Source: Chloroflexota bacterium
Lineage (GTDB): Bacteria > Chloroflexota > UBA11872 > VXOZ01
Direction of reading: 5' to 3'
NCBI GenBank assembly: GCA_009839775.1
Contig: VXOZ01000096.1
Location: 1 to 5,993, forward strand
DNA length: 5,993 bases
This document shows positions 1-5,266 of this stretch, in pieces. Below the pieces are notes generated by a model that was given only the letters and a program-made list of their open reading frames with translations, was not told the origin of the DNA and did not search any database. The translations under genes were made by a program, and so were the position numbers. Each line of letters opens with the position of its first letter. Position 1 is the first letter of the stretch.

Positions 1-153
1 ATAATAGCATTGCAAACGCCCCCCAACTTTCTTGCAAGAGTCAGTGTGTGCAGCGAGCGCGGCCTTCAGGTTAGACACTTCACGAGAAGTGAAGCGCCAA
101 GTGAGGTGGGCTTACAAAGGGTCCGGCGGGTCGCTCCGTGTCCATGCGGGGAC

Positions 154-207
154 CAGCCACAGCAACCCGTTACCCAGTTGACACGGGCGTAGCCAGTGCG
201 GTGGCTG
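154..207 (+). other. Nested hairpin with a competing alternative pairing
   Basis: CAGCCAC at 154-160 is the exact reverse complement of GTGGCTG at 201-207. The stem encloses a second hairpin, CCCGT (166-170) with ACGGG (183-187). AGCCA at 191-195 can instead pair with TGGCT at 202-206 around a 6-nt loop, so the right arm has two possible partners. This could be part of a structured RNA or chance complementarity in GC-rich DNA. I recognise no RNA family here. Confidence 0.25.
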
Positions 208-232
208 AACGATGCGCTTTGGAAACCGCTAC

Positions 233-238
233 TATAAT
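233..238 (+). promoter_or_regulatory. Possible -10 element (TATAAT)
   Basis: This is a perfect TATAAT hexamer in otherwise GC-rich sequence. No good -35 hexamer lies 16-19 bases upstream, and no TG extension precedes it. A TTGACA at 178-183 is 49 bases away, too far to be its partner. If used, it would start a transcript with a leader of roughly 320 nt before corA that includes the 265-312 hairpin and the repeat module. Evidence is a single hexamer. Confidence 0.25.
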
Positions 239-371
239 TGCAGGAATAACCGGCGCCATGAATGGAGGCCGCCGCGCAAATTGAAGGCAAGCAGAGAGAA
301 AGTCGCGGCCTCTTTGTGAAACGTAGCGCCAATGCTCTCTAGGATGGTGTGTGAGTGGTTGCAGCAGCAGT

Positions 372-424
372 ATCCATTCATGGTTCGACAAGGGCTTCGC
401 GAAGCCCACTCACCACGAACGGAT
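372..424 (-). repeat. REP-like hairpin, copy A, with inserted inner palindrome
   Basis: Positions 372-384 pair with 412-424 over 13 positions; the two mismatches (376/420 and 380/416) become G-U pairs in RNA of the minus strand. Inside lies a perfect 16-bp palindrome, GGGCTTCGCGAAGCCC, at 392-407. Read on the minus strand it begins ATCCGTTCGTGGTGAG and later has TGTCGAACCATGAA, the same plan as copy B at 491-527. It resembles the widespread short extragenic palindromes with a TGAG...TGTCGAA core. The inner palindrome is extra compared with copy B. Confidence 0.7.
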
Positions 425-476
425 ACTGACTTTACGCACGGACGCTGGCTTTGCGCGCGGACACTGGCTTTCCAAC
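420..476 (+). repeat. Three tandem 19-bp repeats
   Basis: Three contiguous 19-base units start at 420, 439 and 458, each with the pattern CGGAYRCTGRCTTT followed by five more variable bases. Units 1 and 2 differ at five positions, all transitions. Units 2 and 3 differ at only one of the first 14 positions and then diverge in the last five. The array lies between the two inverted REP-like hairpins, and its first bases (CGGAT) are shared with the end of copy A. It is not translated by any credible gene. Function is unknown; tandem protein-binding sites or slippage products are both possible. Confidence 0.75.
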
Positions 477-490
477 AGAACTTGTTTCTG

Positions 491-527
491 ATCCGTTCGT
501 CCTGAGCCTGTCGAAGGATGAACGAAC
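491..527 (+). repeat. REP-like hairpin, copy B
   Basis: GTTCGTCCT at 495-503 pairs with AGGATGAAC at 515-523 (one G-T wobble) around an 11-base loop containing GAGCCTGTCGA. A CGAAC at 523-527 offers a second, shorter partner for GTTCG at 495-499. It shares ATCCGTTCGT, TGAG and TGTCGAA with copy A but in opposite orientation. Where copy A has GG paired with CC in the stem, copy B has CC paired with GG, a compensatory change that supports selection on, or copying of, the hairpin. Confidence 0.75.
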
Positions 528-554
528 ACCCTTCTCACACACCCTCTAAGCTAT

Positions 555-559
555 AAGGG
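555..559 (+). promoter_or_regulatory. Ribosome binding site of corA (AAGGG)
   Basis: AAGGG lies 6 bases before the ATG at 566, a modest Shine-Dalgarno match at normal spacing. It supports that start and lies only 11 bases beyond the right border of the putative repeat element. Confidence 0.55.
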
Positions 560-565
560 TTCGCC

Positions 566-1666
566 ATGCCGCACACCTCCTATTTCCTCAACCCTGACTT
601 TGAAATAGACCAGCACGTGGACGACGAGCAACTGATCTCGATTGTTGCGAATGGAGAGGGAGTCTTGTGGCTGGACATTGAAGAACCTGGCGCCGAGGAC
701 CGGTCACTTCTCTTGGATGGCCTTGGCTTCCACCCGCTTGCCGTTGAAGCATGCATCGAGCGCGGGGCACACAGTGTACGTGTGGAGGGCTTTGGCAGCT
801 ATATCTTCATAAACGTACGCGGTATCGACTACACGACGAAGGAAGATGTGCTCGAAACCACCGATCTCAGCATGTTTGTCGGCCGCAACTACGTCGTGAC
901 AGCGCATGACACTTTCATGCCGAGTGTGGAGGCTGTGAGGAAACTCGTGGTGAGCGACGTCAAGCATCTGATGAGCAGCCCTTCCCTGCTTGCGCATGCC
1001 CATTTGGATGCGCTCATCCAGATGGTTCGTCCGGCGCTGGAGAGAATGTCCGACCATGCGGACACAATCGAAGAGCAGATAATCGAGAATCCAAGTGAAT
1101 CGGTGCTGGCGGGGGTCATGACGCTCAAGCGGTCTTGTTTGAGCCTGAATCGCGCCCTCGCGCCGCAGAGAGAAGTCTTGAGCCGCTTGGGGCGTCGGGA
1201 GTTTGGCTTGATTGCGAAAGAAGCGGACCTTTACTTCCGGGATTTGTTCGAGGACTTGGTGCGCGTGCAGGCAGCAAACGACATCATTCGTGAGCGAACC
1301 GATACCGCCCTTGCCACCTATCTTTCCGTGGTGTCGAACCGGCAGAACGAGTTTATGAAAGTGCTCTCCATTGTCGCGACAATATTCATGCCGCTGGGCC
1401 TTGTGGCAGGCATCTTTGGCATGAACTTCCAGTACATGCCTGGACTCGATTTCCGTTGGGGATATTTCGCCATGTGGAGCTTAACGCTCATCGCCATTGC
1501 GCTCATGTTGTGGCTGCTTTGGCTTAAGGGGTGGTTTTCGGCTCGAATGCGAGCGCTGAGAAGCCAGCGCTTCGGCAGATTTGTCCCCACGGCCGTTGAC
1601 CCCATTCGTCTGACCGTCTTTGCCGGACGCGCCGTAGCCAGGAACTTGCGGCGCCGGACTCGCTGA
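566..1666 (+). CDS. corA: CorA-family magnesium/divalent cation transporter
   Basis: This 366-residue inner-membrane channel should carry Mg2+ (possibly Co2+ or Ni2+) into the cell as a homopentamer. The cytosolic N-terminal part (about 1-260) has the CorA alpha/beta domain and long helix, ending in the typical SNRQNEFMKVLS stretch (257-269). TM1 spans roughly 264-284 and leads into the family signature GMN at 285-287, preceded by Phe rather than the usual Tyr. WGY follows at 298-300 and TM2 spans about 300-320. Two oddities are visible. The pore-mouth loop, usually of the type FExMPEL, reads FQYMPGLD here, so both usual glutamates are replaced and one Asp (295) remains. An Arg-rich tail of about 45 residues follows TM2, longer than the short basic end of most CorA proteins. 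Start supported by AAGGG 6 bases upstream. The next gene begins 3 bp after the stop. Substrate specificity cannot be read from sequence. Confidence 0.93.
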   Translation: MPHTSYFLNPDFEIDQHVDDEQLISIVANGEGVLWLDIEEPGAEDRSLLLDGLGFHPLAVEACIERGAHSVRVEGFGSYIFINVRGIDYTTKEDVLETTDLSMFVGRNYVVTAHDTFMPSVEAVRKLVVSDVKHLMSSPSLLAHAHLDALIQMVRPALERMSDHADTIEEQIIENPSESVLAGVMTLKRSCLSLNRALAPQREVLSRLGRREFGLIAKEADLYFRDLFEDLVRVQAANDIIRERTDTALATYLSVVSNRQNEFMKVLSIVATIFMPLGLVAGIFGMNFQYMPGLDFRWGYFAMWSLTLIAIALMLWLLWLKGWFSARMRALRSQRFGRFVPTAVDPIRLTVFAGRAVARNLRRRTR

Positions 1667-1669
1667 GCA

Positions 1670-2242
1670 ATGGCTTTCAGGATCGTAGAGCAGTCCGTAG
1701 ACACACTGCGCAACTACGGTGAAGTGCCCATTGCATTCACGGTCGCGTCGCAGTACCGCATCGCTGCGATTGACGGCGGGAAAGGCGGTTGGAGACTGAC
1801 CGAGGAGCGAGTTGAGCGACCATACACCAAGGACTACGATGCAGGGGGTGAACGACCGTCGCGATGGGCGCAGAAATGGGATCTCGCTAACTGGGTCATC
1901 TTGGCGGCTATCGGGGATGGGATGCGGCTTGGCGGCGCCGTCGTCGCCTGGAACACGCCCGGTGTGAACATGCTGGAGGGACACGATGATCTCGCGGTGC
2001 TCTGGGACCTGCGCGTCCATCCCGCTCACCGCCGCAAAGGGATTGGGGCGCAGCTTTTCCGCCATGCCGCCGCCTGGGCGCGCTCTAGAGGGTGCCGGCA
2101 ACTCAAGGTGGAAACCCAGAACATCAACGTGCCCGCGTGCCAATTTTATGCCAGGCAAGGTTGCTATCTCGGAGCCGTGCATTATGGCGCTTATCCGGAG
2201 TACCCCGATGAAGCACAACTCCTGTGGTATCTGGACTTGTGA
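1670..2242 (+). CDS. GNAT acetyltransferase resembling streptothricin acetyltransferases
   Basis: This 190-residue protein has a GNAT fold at its C-terminal half and would transfer acetyl from acetyl-CoA to an amine. The acetyl-CoA loop is visible as RRKGIG (121-126, fitting RxxGxG) after the strand LWDLRVHP (111-118). The following segment ETQNINVPACQFYARQG (148-164) closely resembles that of streptothricin acetyltransferases (Sat/SatA type), as does the ending LLWYLDL. The first 70 residues are less conserved and carry no clear motif. The ATG lies 3 bp after the corA stop with no strong Shine-Dalgarno, so translation is probably coupled to corA. Drug resistance is only a family-based guess; an endogenous small-molecule amine or a protein N-terminus are alternatives. 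The GNAT assignment is firm, the streptothricin-like subfamily moderately so. Confidence 0.85.
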   Translation: MAFRIVEQSVDTLRNYGEVPIAFTVASQYRIAAIDGGKGGWRLTEERVERPYTKDYDAGGERPSRWAQKWDLANWVILAAIGDGMRLGGAVVAWNTPGVNMLEGHDDLAVLWDLRVHPAHRRKGIGAQLFRHAAAWARSRGCRQLKVETQNINVPACQFYARQGCYLGAVHYGAYPEYPDEAQLLWYLDL

Positions 2243-2399
2243 CGCCCATCGTATGCGCTAAAGGCCCTGCGGCTGAACTCTGGCTTCACCCTCGGCCTCA
2301 GCGCGAGACTCCAGAAGTCCCGCAATTCCAGGCTTGGCAACGTCATAGCGGCCTGGTTATCGAGGAACCTCCCATGTTCCGTAAGCCGGAGCGAAATCC

Positions 2400-2936
2400 C
2401 TACGCTTCACCAGTTACGTCGACTATGTCCCGCCAACCGTATGACACCTCGATGAGGTCTGTTTCGCCGATGGTGATGGTCTTTTCAGTGAGGTACGTCC
2501 CGCCTAGCGACTCGTAGAACCGCCGCGCCAGCAGGTTGTCCTTGAGCACCCAGAGCAGGAAGGACTCGAGACCGTCCTGCCGGAGCCGCTGCGCGAGAGC
2601 CGTGAAGAGCCGGCGTCCAACCCCCATGCGCTGATATGCCGCCAAGAGATAGATGGAGTAGATCTCCCCACGGTAGAGCGGGTCGCTTTCACGCTCAGGC
2701 GCACCGTTGGCAAAGCCGACGATCTCGCCTGCATCCGTCTCAGCAACGAACACGCTCTCGCCGGGACGGTCTGCTGTGAGCGCCTGACTCCAATTGGACT
2801 CGCTATTGGCGTACGACAGGCCGGCGAGAAAGTCAGCCGGCAGGATGCCCGCGTATGTCGTGCGCCAGGTGTTCACGTGCACCCGCGCGATGGCTGCGGC
2901 ATCTTGGGTGCTGGCCTTTCTTATGCGAATTTCCAC
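2400..2936 (-). CDS. GNAT-family N-acetyltransferase
   Basis: This is a 178-residue single-domain GNAT protein. It opens with the common MEIRIRKAST pattern, has WRTTYAGILPADFL (24-37), a segment often seen in PaiA-like and related small acetyltransferases, and the acetyl-CoA loop QRMGVGRRLF (102-111). Motif B is visible as NLLARRFYESLGG (134-146). It would acetylate an amine; the substrate is unknown. The start is GTG, giving a first strand typical of the family; a GGAA sits about 6 bases upstream. An upstream ATG is out of frame. It follows the SulP gene on the same strand by 51 bp without an obvious terminator, so it may be the last gene of that transcript. It converges on the other GNAT gene, to which it shows little similarity beyond the fold. 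Confidence 0.88.
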   Translation of the reverse strand: MEIRIRKASTQDAAAIARVHVNTWRTTYAGILPADFLAGLSYANSESNWSQALTADRPGESVFVAETDAGEIVGFANGAPERESDPLYRGEIYSIYLLAAYQRMGVGRRLFTALAQRLRQDGLESFLLWVLKDNLLARRFYESLGGTYLTEKTITIGETDLIEVSYGWRDIVDVTGEA

Positions 2937-2987
2937 GCTTCGTTCCAGCCGCTCATAGTCTTTTAGTGTGACGCCGACCGAGTGGTC

Positions 2988-4604
2988 TCACTCCGCCAGC
3001 AGTCGTTGCGCGATTTCCTTGGCTTCGTCGAGGTCCTTGGCGAATTGGTCGGCTGGAACGCGCTGCAGGACGTTGAGCGCTCGCAGGGCAAACGCGGGCG
3101 GGCCGGTGAGGCCCATGATGATGTATTGGGTGTCTTCCGCGATGGCGCTGTCGATCATCTGCTCGACCACGAGCGCGGCGCTGTCGTCGATGTAGACGGT
3201 TTCAGTGAAGTCCAGAATCACCACCTCGTGATCACGAATGTCCACGCTGATCGTGTTGATCAGCTTGTTGGACGAGGCAACGGAGAAGCTGCCTCTGAGC
3301 GCCACCAGGCCCACGCGCGCGGAGAAGGCGTCCCTCTCTTCATCGGTCTCTTCACTGCCAAAGAAGCTCTGGTCTAGCAGTGGCACGGAGACAACCCTGT
3401 CCAATTCAAGACGCTCGAACTGACGCGCGCTGGCCATTCCGGCGGCAATCAAGCCGATAGCAACGGCGGTAACGAGATCCACGAATACCGTGAGACCCAG
3501 CGTAATCACCATCACCAGCAGGTGTTCGCGCTGCACACGGTGCAGGCGCGTGATAAACCGCCAGTCTATGATGTCCCAACCGACCTTCATCAGAATGCCG
3601 GCGAGCACCGCGTGAGGGATCGCCTCCACGTACCTGCCGAGCCCCAGCACCAGGGCCAGCAGGATCGCTGCCCGCAGCGCGCCGGAAACTTGCGTCTGTC
3701 CGCCCGCGCGAATGTTTACCACCGTGCCCATGGTGGCGCCCGCGCCGGGCAAGCCGCCTATCAGGCCGGCGATGGTGTTGCCAATGCCCTGGCCGATCAA
3801 CTCACGGTTCGGGTTGTGGCGGGTGCGGGTCATGGCATCGGCGATCAGGGATGTAAGCAGACTGTCAATGGAGCCGAGGAGCGCAAGGATGAGGGCAGGC
3901 TCAATTGCCCTGACGAGAATCCCGGCTGAAAAGGCCGGCATCTCAATTTGGGGCAGACCTGTCGGCACCTCTCCAATCACCGGGACGTTTGTCAGCCACA
4001 ACACACCCAGCAGCGTGCCGGCGACGAGGGCCGCCAACGTAGGTGGGAAATACCGCCGTAGTTGCTGGGGCCAGAATACGCCAACCACGAGCGTAACGGC
4101 GGCGATGGCGAGGGCACTGAGGTTTATATTGCTAATGGCATTCGGCCACGCGCGCACGGCCCCCAGCGGCCCGCCGGTCGCACCCGCTGCTCCCAGGAAG
4201 GGGAGCGTCTGCAGCAGCATGATGATGATGCCGATGCCGGACATAAACCCGGAAATCACCGAGTACGGCGTAAAGGCCACGAAGCGGCCGATCCGCATCA
4301 CGCCGAGCGCAATCTGAAGCAGGCCGGCCATGATGACGATGGTGAAGGCTTCGGGAAGCGAGTCGGCGTGAGTGGTGACGATGACAGCCATCGCCACGGC
4401 CATGGGTCCGGTGGGGCCGGAAATCTGTGACTTCGTGCCCCCAAAGACCGCCGCGAAGAACCCGACGGCAATGGCGCCGTAAATGCCCGCCAGCGCGCCC
4501 AGACCGGACGCCACGCCGAAAGCCAGCGATACCGGCAACCCCACCACGGCTGCGGTGATGCCGCCAAAGATATCGCCACGCAGGGTCTGGAAATTGTACG
4601 TCAC
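2988..4604 (-). CDS. SulP-family anion transporter with STAS domain, possibly bicarbonate
   Basis: This 538-residue integral membrane protein belongs to the SulP (SLC26-like) family. The membrane core occupies about residues 10-395, with family hallmarks SGPTGPM (62-68), GSIDSLLTSLIAD (244-256), NRELIGQGIGN (266-276) and LPGAGATMGTVVNIRAGG (285-302). A C-terminal cytosolic STAS domain (about 425-535) contains VILDFTETVYIDDSAA (462-477). From memory of the cyanobacterial Na+/bicarbonate symporter BicA, the Na+-site residues Thr69, Asp258, Thr262 and Thr302 correspond here to Thr65, Asp247, Thr251 and Thr291, with constant offsets. This favours a Na+-coupled anion symporter such as BicA, although sulfate or dicarboxylate transport cannot be excluded. 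The start is GTG with only a weak GGCGGG upstream. It lies 6 bp after a possible small ORF and 51 bp before a GNAT gene on the same strand. No carbonic anhydrase gene is visible in the window. Confidence 0.92.
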   Translation of the reverse strand: MTYNFQTLRGDIFGGITAAVVGLPVSLAFGVASGLGALAGIYGAIAVGFFAAVFGGTKSQISGPTGPMAVAMAVIVTTHADSLPEAFTIVIMAGLLQIALGVMRIGRFVAFTPYSVISGFMSGIGIIIMLLQTLPFLGAAGATGGPLGAVRAWPNAISNINLSALAIAAVTLVVGVFWPQQLRRYFPPTLAALVAGTLLGVLWLTNVPVIGEVPTGLPQIEMPAFSAGILVRAIEPALILALLGSIDSLLTSLIADAMTRTRHNPNRELIGQGIGNTIAGLIGGLPGAGATMGTVVNIRAGGQTQVSGALRAAILLALVLGLGRYVEAIPHAVLAGILMKVGWDIIDWRFITRLHRVQREHLLVMVITLGLTVFVDLVTAVAIGLIAAGMASARQFERLELDRVVSVPLLDQSFFGSEETDEERDAFSARVGLVALRGSFSVASSNKLINTISVDIRDHEVVILDFTETVYIDDSAALVVEQMIDSAIAEDTQYIIMGLTGPPAFALRALNVLQRVPADQFAKDLDEAKEIAQRLLAE

Positions 4605-4610
4605 TCTGAT

Positions 4611-4766
4611 CTACCCGCCGCTAGAGAGTGCAGACATATCAACCACTCCATAGGGAATCTCGTCAGAAGCAGCTTGAGCAAGCGCATCGAAGGTCGCGCA
4701 CAACCAGCACTCCGTCAAGATCCTTGCTGTGGGAAGTATCCTACCACGACTGAAGGGGAGTGTCAT
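4611..4766 (-). CDS. Possible small ORF (51 aa) immediately upstream of the SulP gene
   Basis: An ATG at 4766-4764, preceded by AGGA at a 6-base spacing, opens a 51-codon frame that ends with TAG at 4613-4611, leaving only 6 bp before the GTG of the SulP gene. The peptide begins MTLPFSRGR and ends IPYGVVDMSALSSGG; I recognise no family, signal peptide or membrane segment. The frame stays open further upstream, but that extension is rich in Cys, Arg and Ser and looks non-coding. The spacing suggests a leader peptide or a small protein translationally coupled to SulP, which itself has a weak ribosome binding site. It could equally be an open frame by chance, or the remnant of a decayed gene. 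Confidence 0.3.
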   Translation of the reverse strand: MTLPFSRGRILPTARILTECWLCATFDALAQAASDEIPYGVVDMSALSSGG

Positions 4767-4886
4767 GAAGATTCCTGCATTGCAGAATACCCTGCGAGTG
4801 CCTATATTCACATAAGATTGGGATTTATGGACGTGTGAGGTCAGACCACAGAACCGCCGGAGAGTAGCGCGATTGCAGGCAGAGAA

Positions 4887-4900
4887 GGGGTCTGCACCCC
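4887..4900. repeat. Small hairpin GGGGT/ACCCC
   Basis: GGGGT (4887-4891) and ACCCC (4896-4900) flank a CTGC loop. An overlapping alternative pairs GCAGA (4879-4883) with TCTGC (4891-4895). No T-run follows on either strand, so it does not look like an intrinsic terminator. Confidence 0.35.
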
Positions 4901-4914
4901 CAGGATTTCCAAGG

Positions 4915-4930
4915 CGAACTGTACAGTTCG
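4915..4930. promoter_or_regulatory. Perfect 16-bp palindrome, possible operator
   Basis: CGAACTGTACAGTTCG is identical to its reverse complement over all 16 bases and lies in the divergent intergenic region. Perfect palindromes of this length with no loop are typical of binding sites for dimeric regulators rather than RNA hairpins. It superficially resembles LexA boxes: GAAC/GTTC arms as in Gram-positive sites, but spaced by 6 rather than 4 bases, and CTGT/ACAG halves as in enterobacterial sites, but with no spacer. The binding protein is unknown. It lies about 150 bp upstream of the small ORF start on one side and about 340 bp from the MNT start on the other. Confidence 0.45.
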
Positions 4931-4961
4931 TGTGCCACGGTGAGCTCCGGGGGACTCTCAA

Positions 4962-5014
4962 CTGAGAACGGGGGCTACCGATGCGGAACGATGGACCCTG
5001 CACGTGGTTCTCAG
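4962..5014. repeat. 8-bp inverted repeat CTGAGAAC/GTTCTCAG
   Basis: CTGAGAAC at 4962-4969 and GTTCTCAG at 5007-5014 are exact reverse complements separated by 37 bases. TCTCA/TGAGA just to its left can compete for the left arm. It might be a structured leader or the trace of a decayed mobile element. I checked for group II intron domain V and found no convincing match. Confidence 0.35.
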
Positions 5015-5177
5015 GCAGCGCTCTCGGAATGCGTGCGGCCTCTCCGCCACACACAATTGGCTTATGGGAGCGGAGTTCTGTATTCACAGCAGCAATTCTA
5101 GCACACGCCTGAGCGACTCAAAGCTTCCCTGGATCGGGTAGCACAAGCAAACCCGGCTCGCTAGGTGTCGCGCTCGC

Positions 5178-5206
5178 TTGGATAGAGACCCTTTGCGTGG
5201 TATGTT
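5178..5206 (+). promoter_or_regulatory. Weak candidate promoter for the MNT/HEPN pair
   Basis: TTGGAT at 5178-5183 and TATGTT at 5201-5206 are 17 bases apart and match the sigma-70 consensus hexamers at 3 and 4 of 6 positions. A GATAAT at 5210-5215 is a better -10 hexamer but has no -35 partner. Either would place a transcription start 35-55 bases before the proposed MNT start. Support is weak. Confidence 0.25.
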
Positions 5207-5266
5207 TCTGATAATGGAACAGCGGGCGCAAGGCCATGCAGATTCTTGGGAATTCCTGAGCGATGC

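Larger units (their letters stand above)
342..543. repeat. Possible MITE-like or BIME-like composite repeat element
   Basis: GGTGTGTGAG at 346-355 is exactly repeated in inverted orientation as CTCACACACC at 534-543. The segment between them holds two REP-like hairpins and a tandem repeat. A CTCTA pentamer lies at 337-341 on the left and at 544-548 on the right, which could be a target-site duplication. The left copy is separated from the inverted repeat by GGAT and sits in a low-complexity CTCTCTA run, so it may be coincidence. No transposase is encoded, so any such element would be non-autonomous. The right end lies just upstream of the corA ribosome binding site. Confidence 0.35.
1..565. 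other. Non-coding, repeat- and hairpin-rich region upstream of corA
   Basis: No open frame in these 565 bases looks like a protein. The short frames lack recognisable motifs and overlap one another on both strands. The first 340 bases contain several inverted repeats able to form hairpins, for example CACTTC/GAAGTG at 76-91 with a 4-nt loop and GAGGCCGC/GCGGCCTC at 265-272 and 305-312. The last 200 bases hold the REP-like and tandem repeats listed separately. I saw no tRNA, rRNA, tmRNA, RNase P RNA or known riboswitch signature. Whether the structured part is transcribed cannot be told from sequence alone. Confidence 0.6.
4767..5266. other. Intergenic region between divergent SulP and MNT/HEPN units
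   Basis: About 500 bases lie between divergently oriented units with no recognisable protein. The open minus-strand frame has an amino-acid composition unlike a normal protein and no motif. The segment is rich in inverted repeats: a bulged hairpin at 4771-4788 (ATT-CTGC/GCAG-AAT), GGGGT/ACCCC at 4887-4900, a 16-bp palindrome at 4915-4930, and an 8-bp stem at 4962-4969 with 5007-5014. It must carry the promoters of both flanking units. I see no tRNA, known riboswitch or insertion sequence. Confidence 0.6.

Noticed and set aside
178..183. TTGACA as -35 hexamer for the TATAAT at 233
   Set aside because: Spacing is 49 bases, and no -10-like hexamer lies 16-18 bases downstream of it.
60..340. M-box, cobalamin riboswitch, RNase P or tmRNA upstream of corA
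   Set aside because: I compared remembered conserved blocks of these RNAs and found no convincing matches; only generic hairpins are present.
1481..2218. 245-codon minus-strand frame opposite the end of corA and the first GNAT gene
   Set aside because: Both plus-strand genes show clear family motifs there; the antisense translation has no motif and spans two genes.
2243..2399. Intrinsic terminator between the convergent GNAT genes
   Set aside because: Only weak, interrupted complementarity (for example CTGG/CCAG) and no T-run on either strand.
2980..2993. GAGTG/CACTC hairpin at the SulP stop codon as a terminator
   Set aside because: The stem has only five pairs and is followed by no T-run; probably chance.
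2982..3377. 131-codon plus-strand frame opposite the STAS domain
   Set aside because: It lies entirely opposite the STAS-coding end of SulP and shows no recognisable motif of its own.
3712..4317. 201-codon plus-strand frame opposite the SulP gene
   Set aside because: Shadow of a long, well-supported SulP gene in GC-rich DNA; its translation is Pro/Ala/Arg-rich without domains.
4915..4930. Firm LexA box assignment
   Set aside because: Spacing between GAAC and GTTC is 6, not 4, bases, and no SOS gene is adjacent; kept only as an unidentified palindrome.
4940..5020. Group II intron domain V
   Set aside because: GCACGTGGTTCTCAGG recalls the 3' strand of domain V, but the matching 5' strand and GAAA-type loop are missing.
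4767..5087. Upstream extension of the 51-codon small ORF to a 158-codon protein
   Set aside because: The extra 107 codons are rich in Cys, Arg and Ser, show no motif and overlap the palindrome and hairpins; only the 51-codon part next to SulP looks at all credible.
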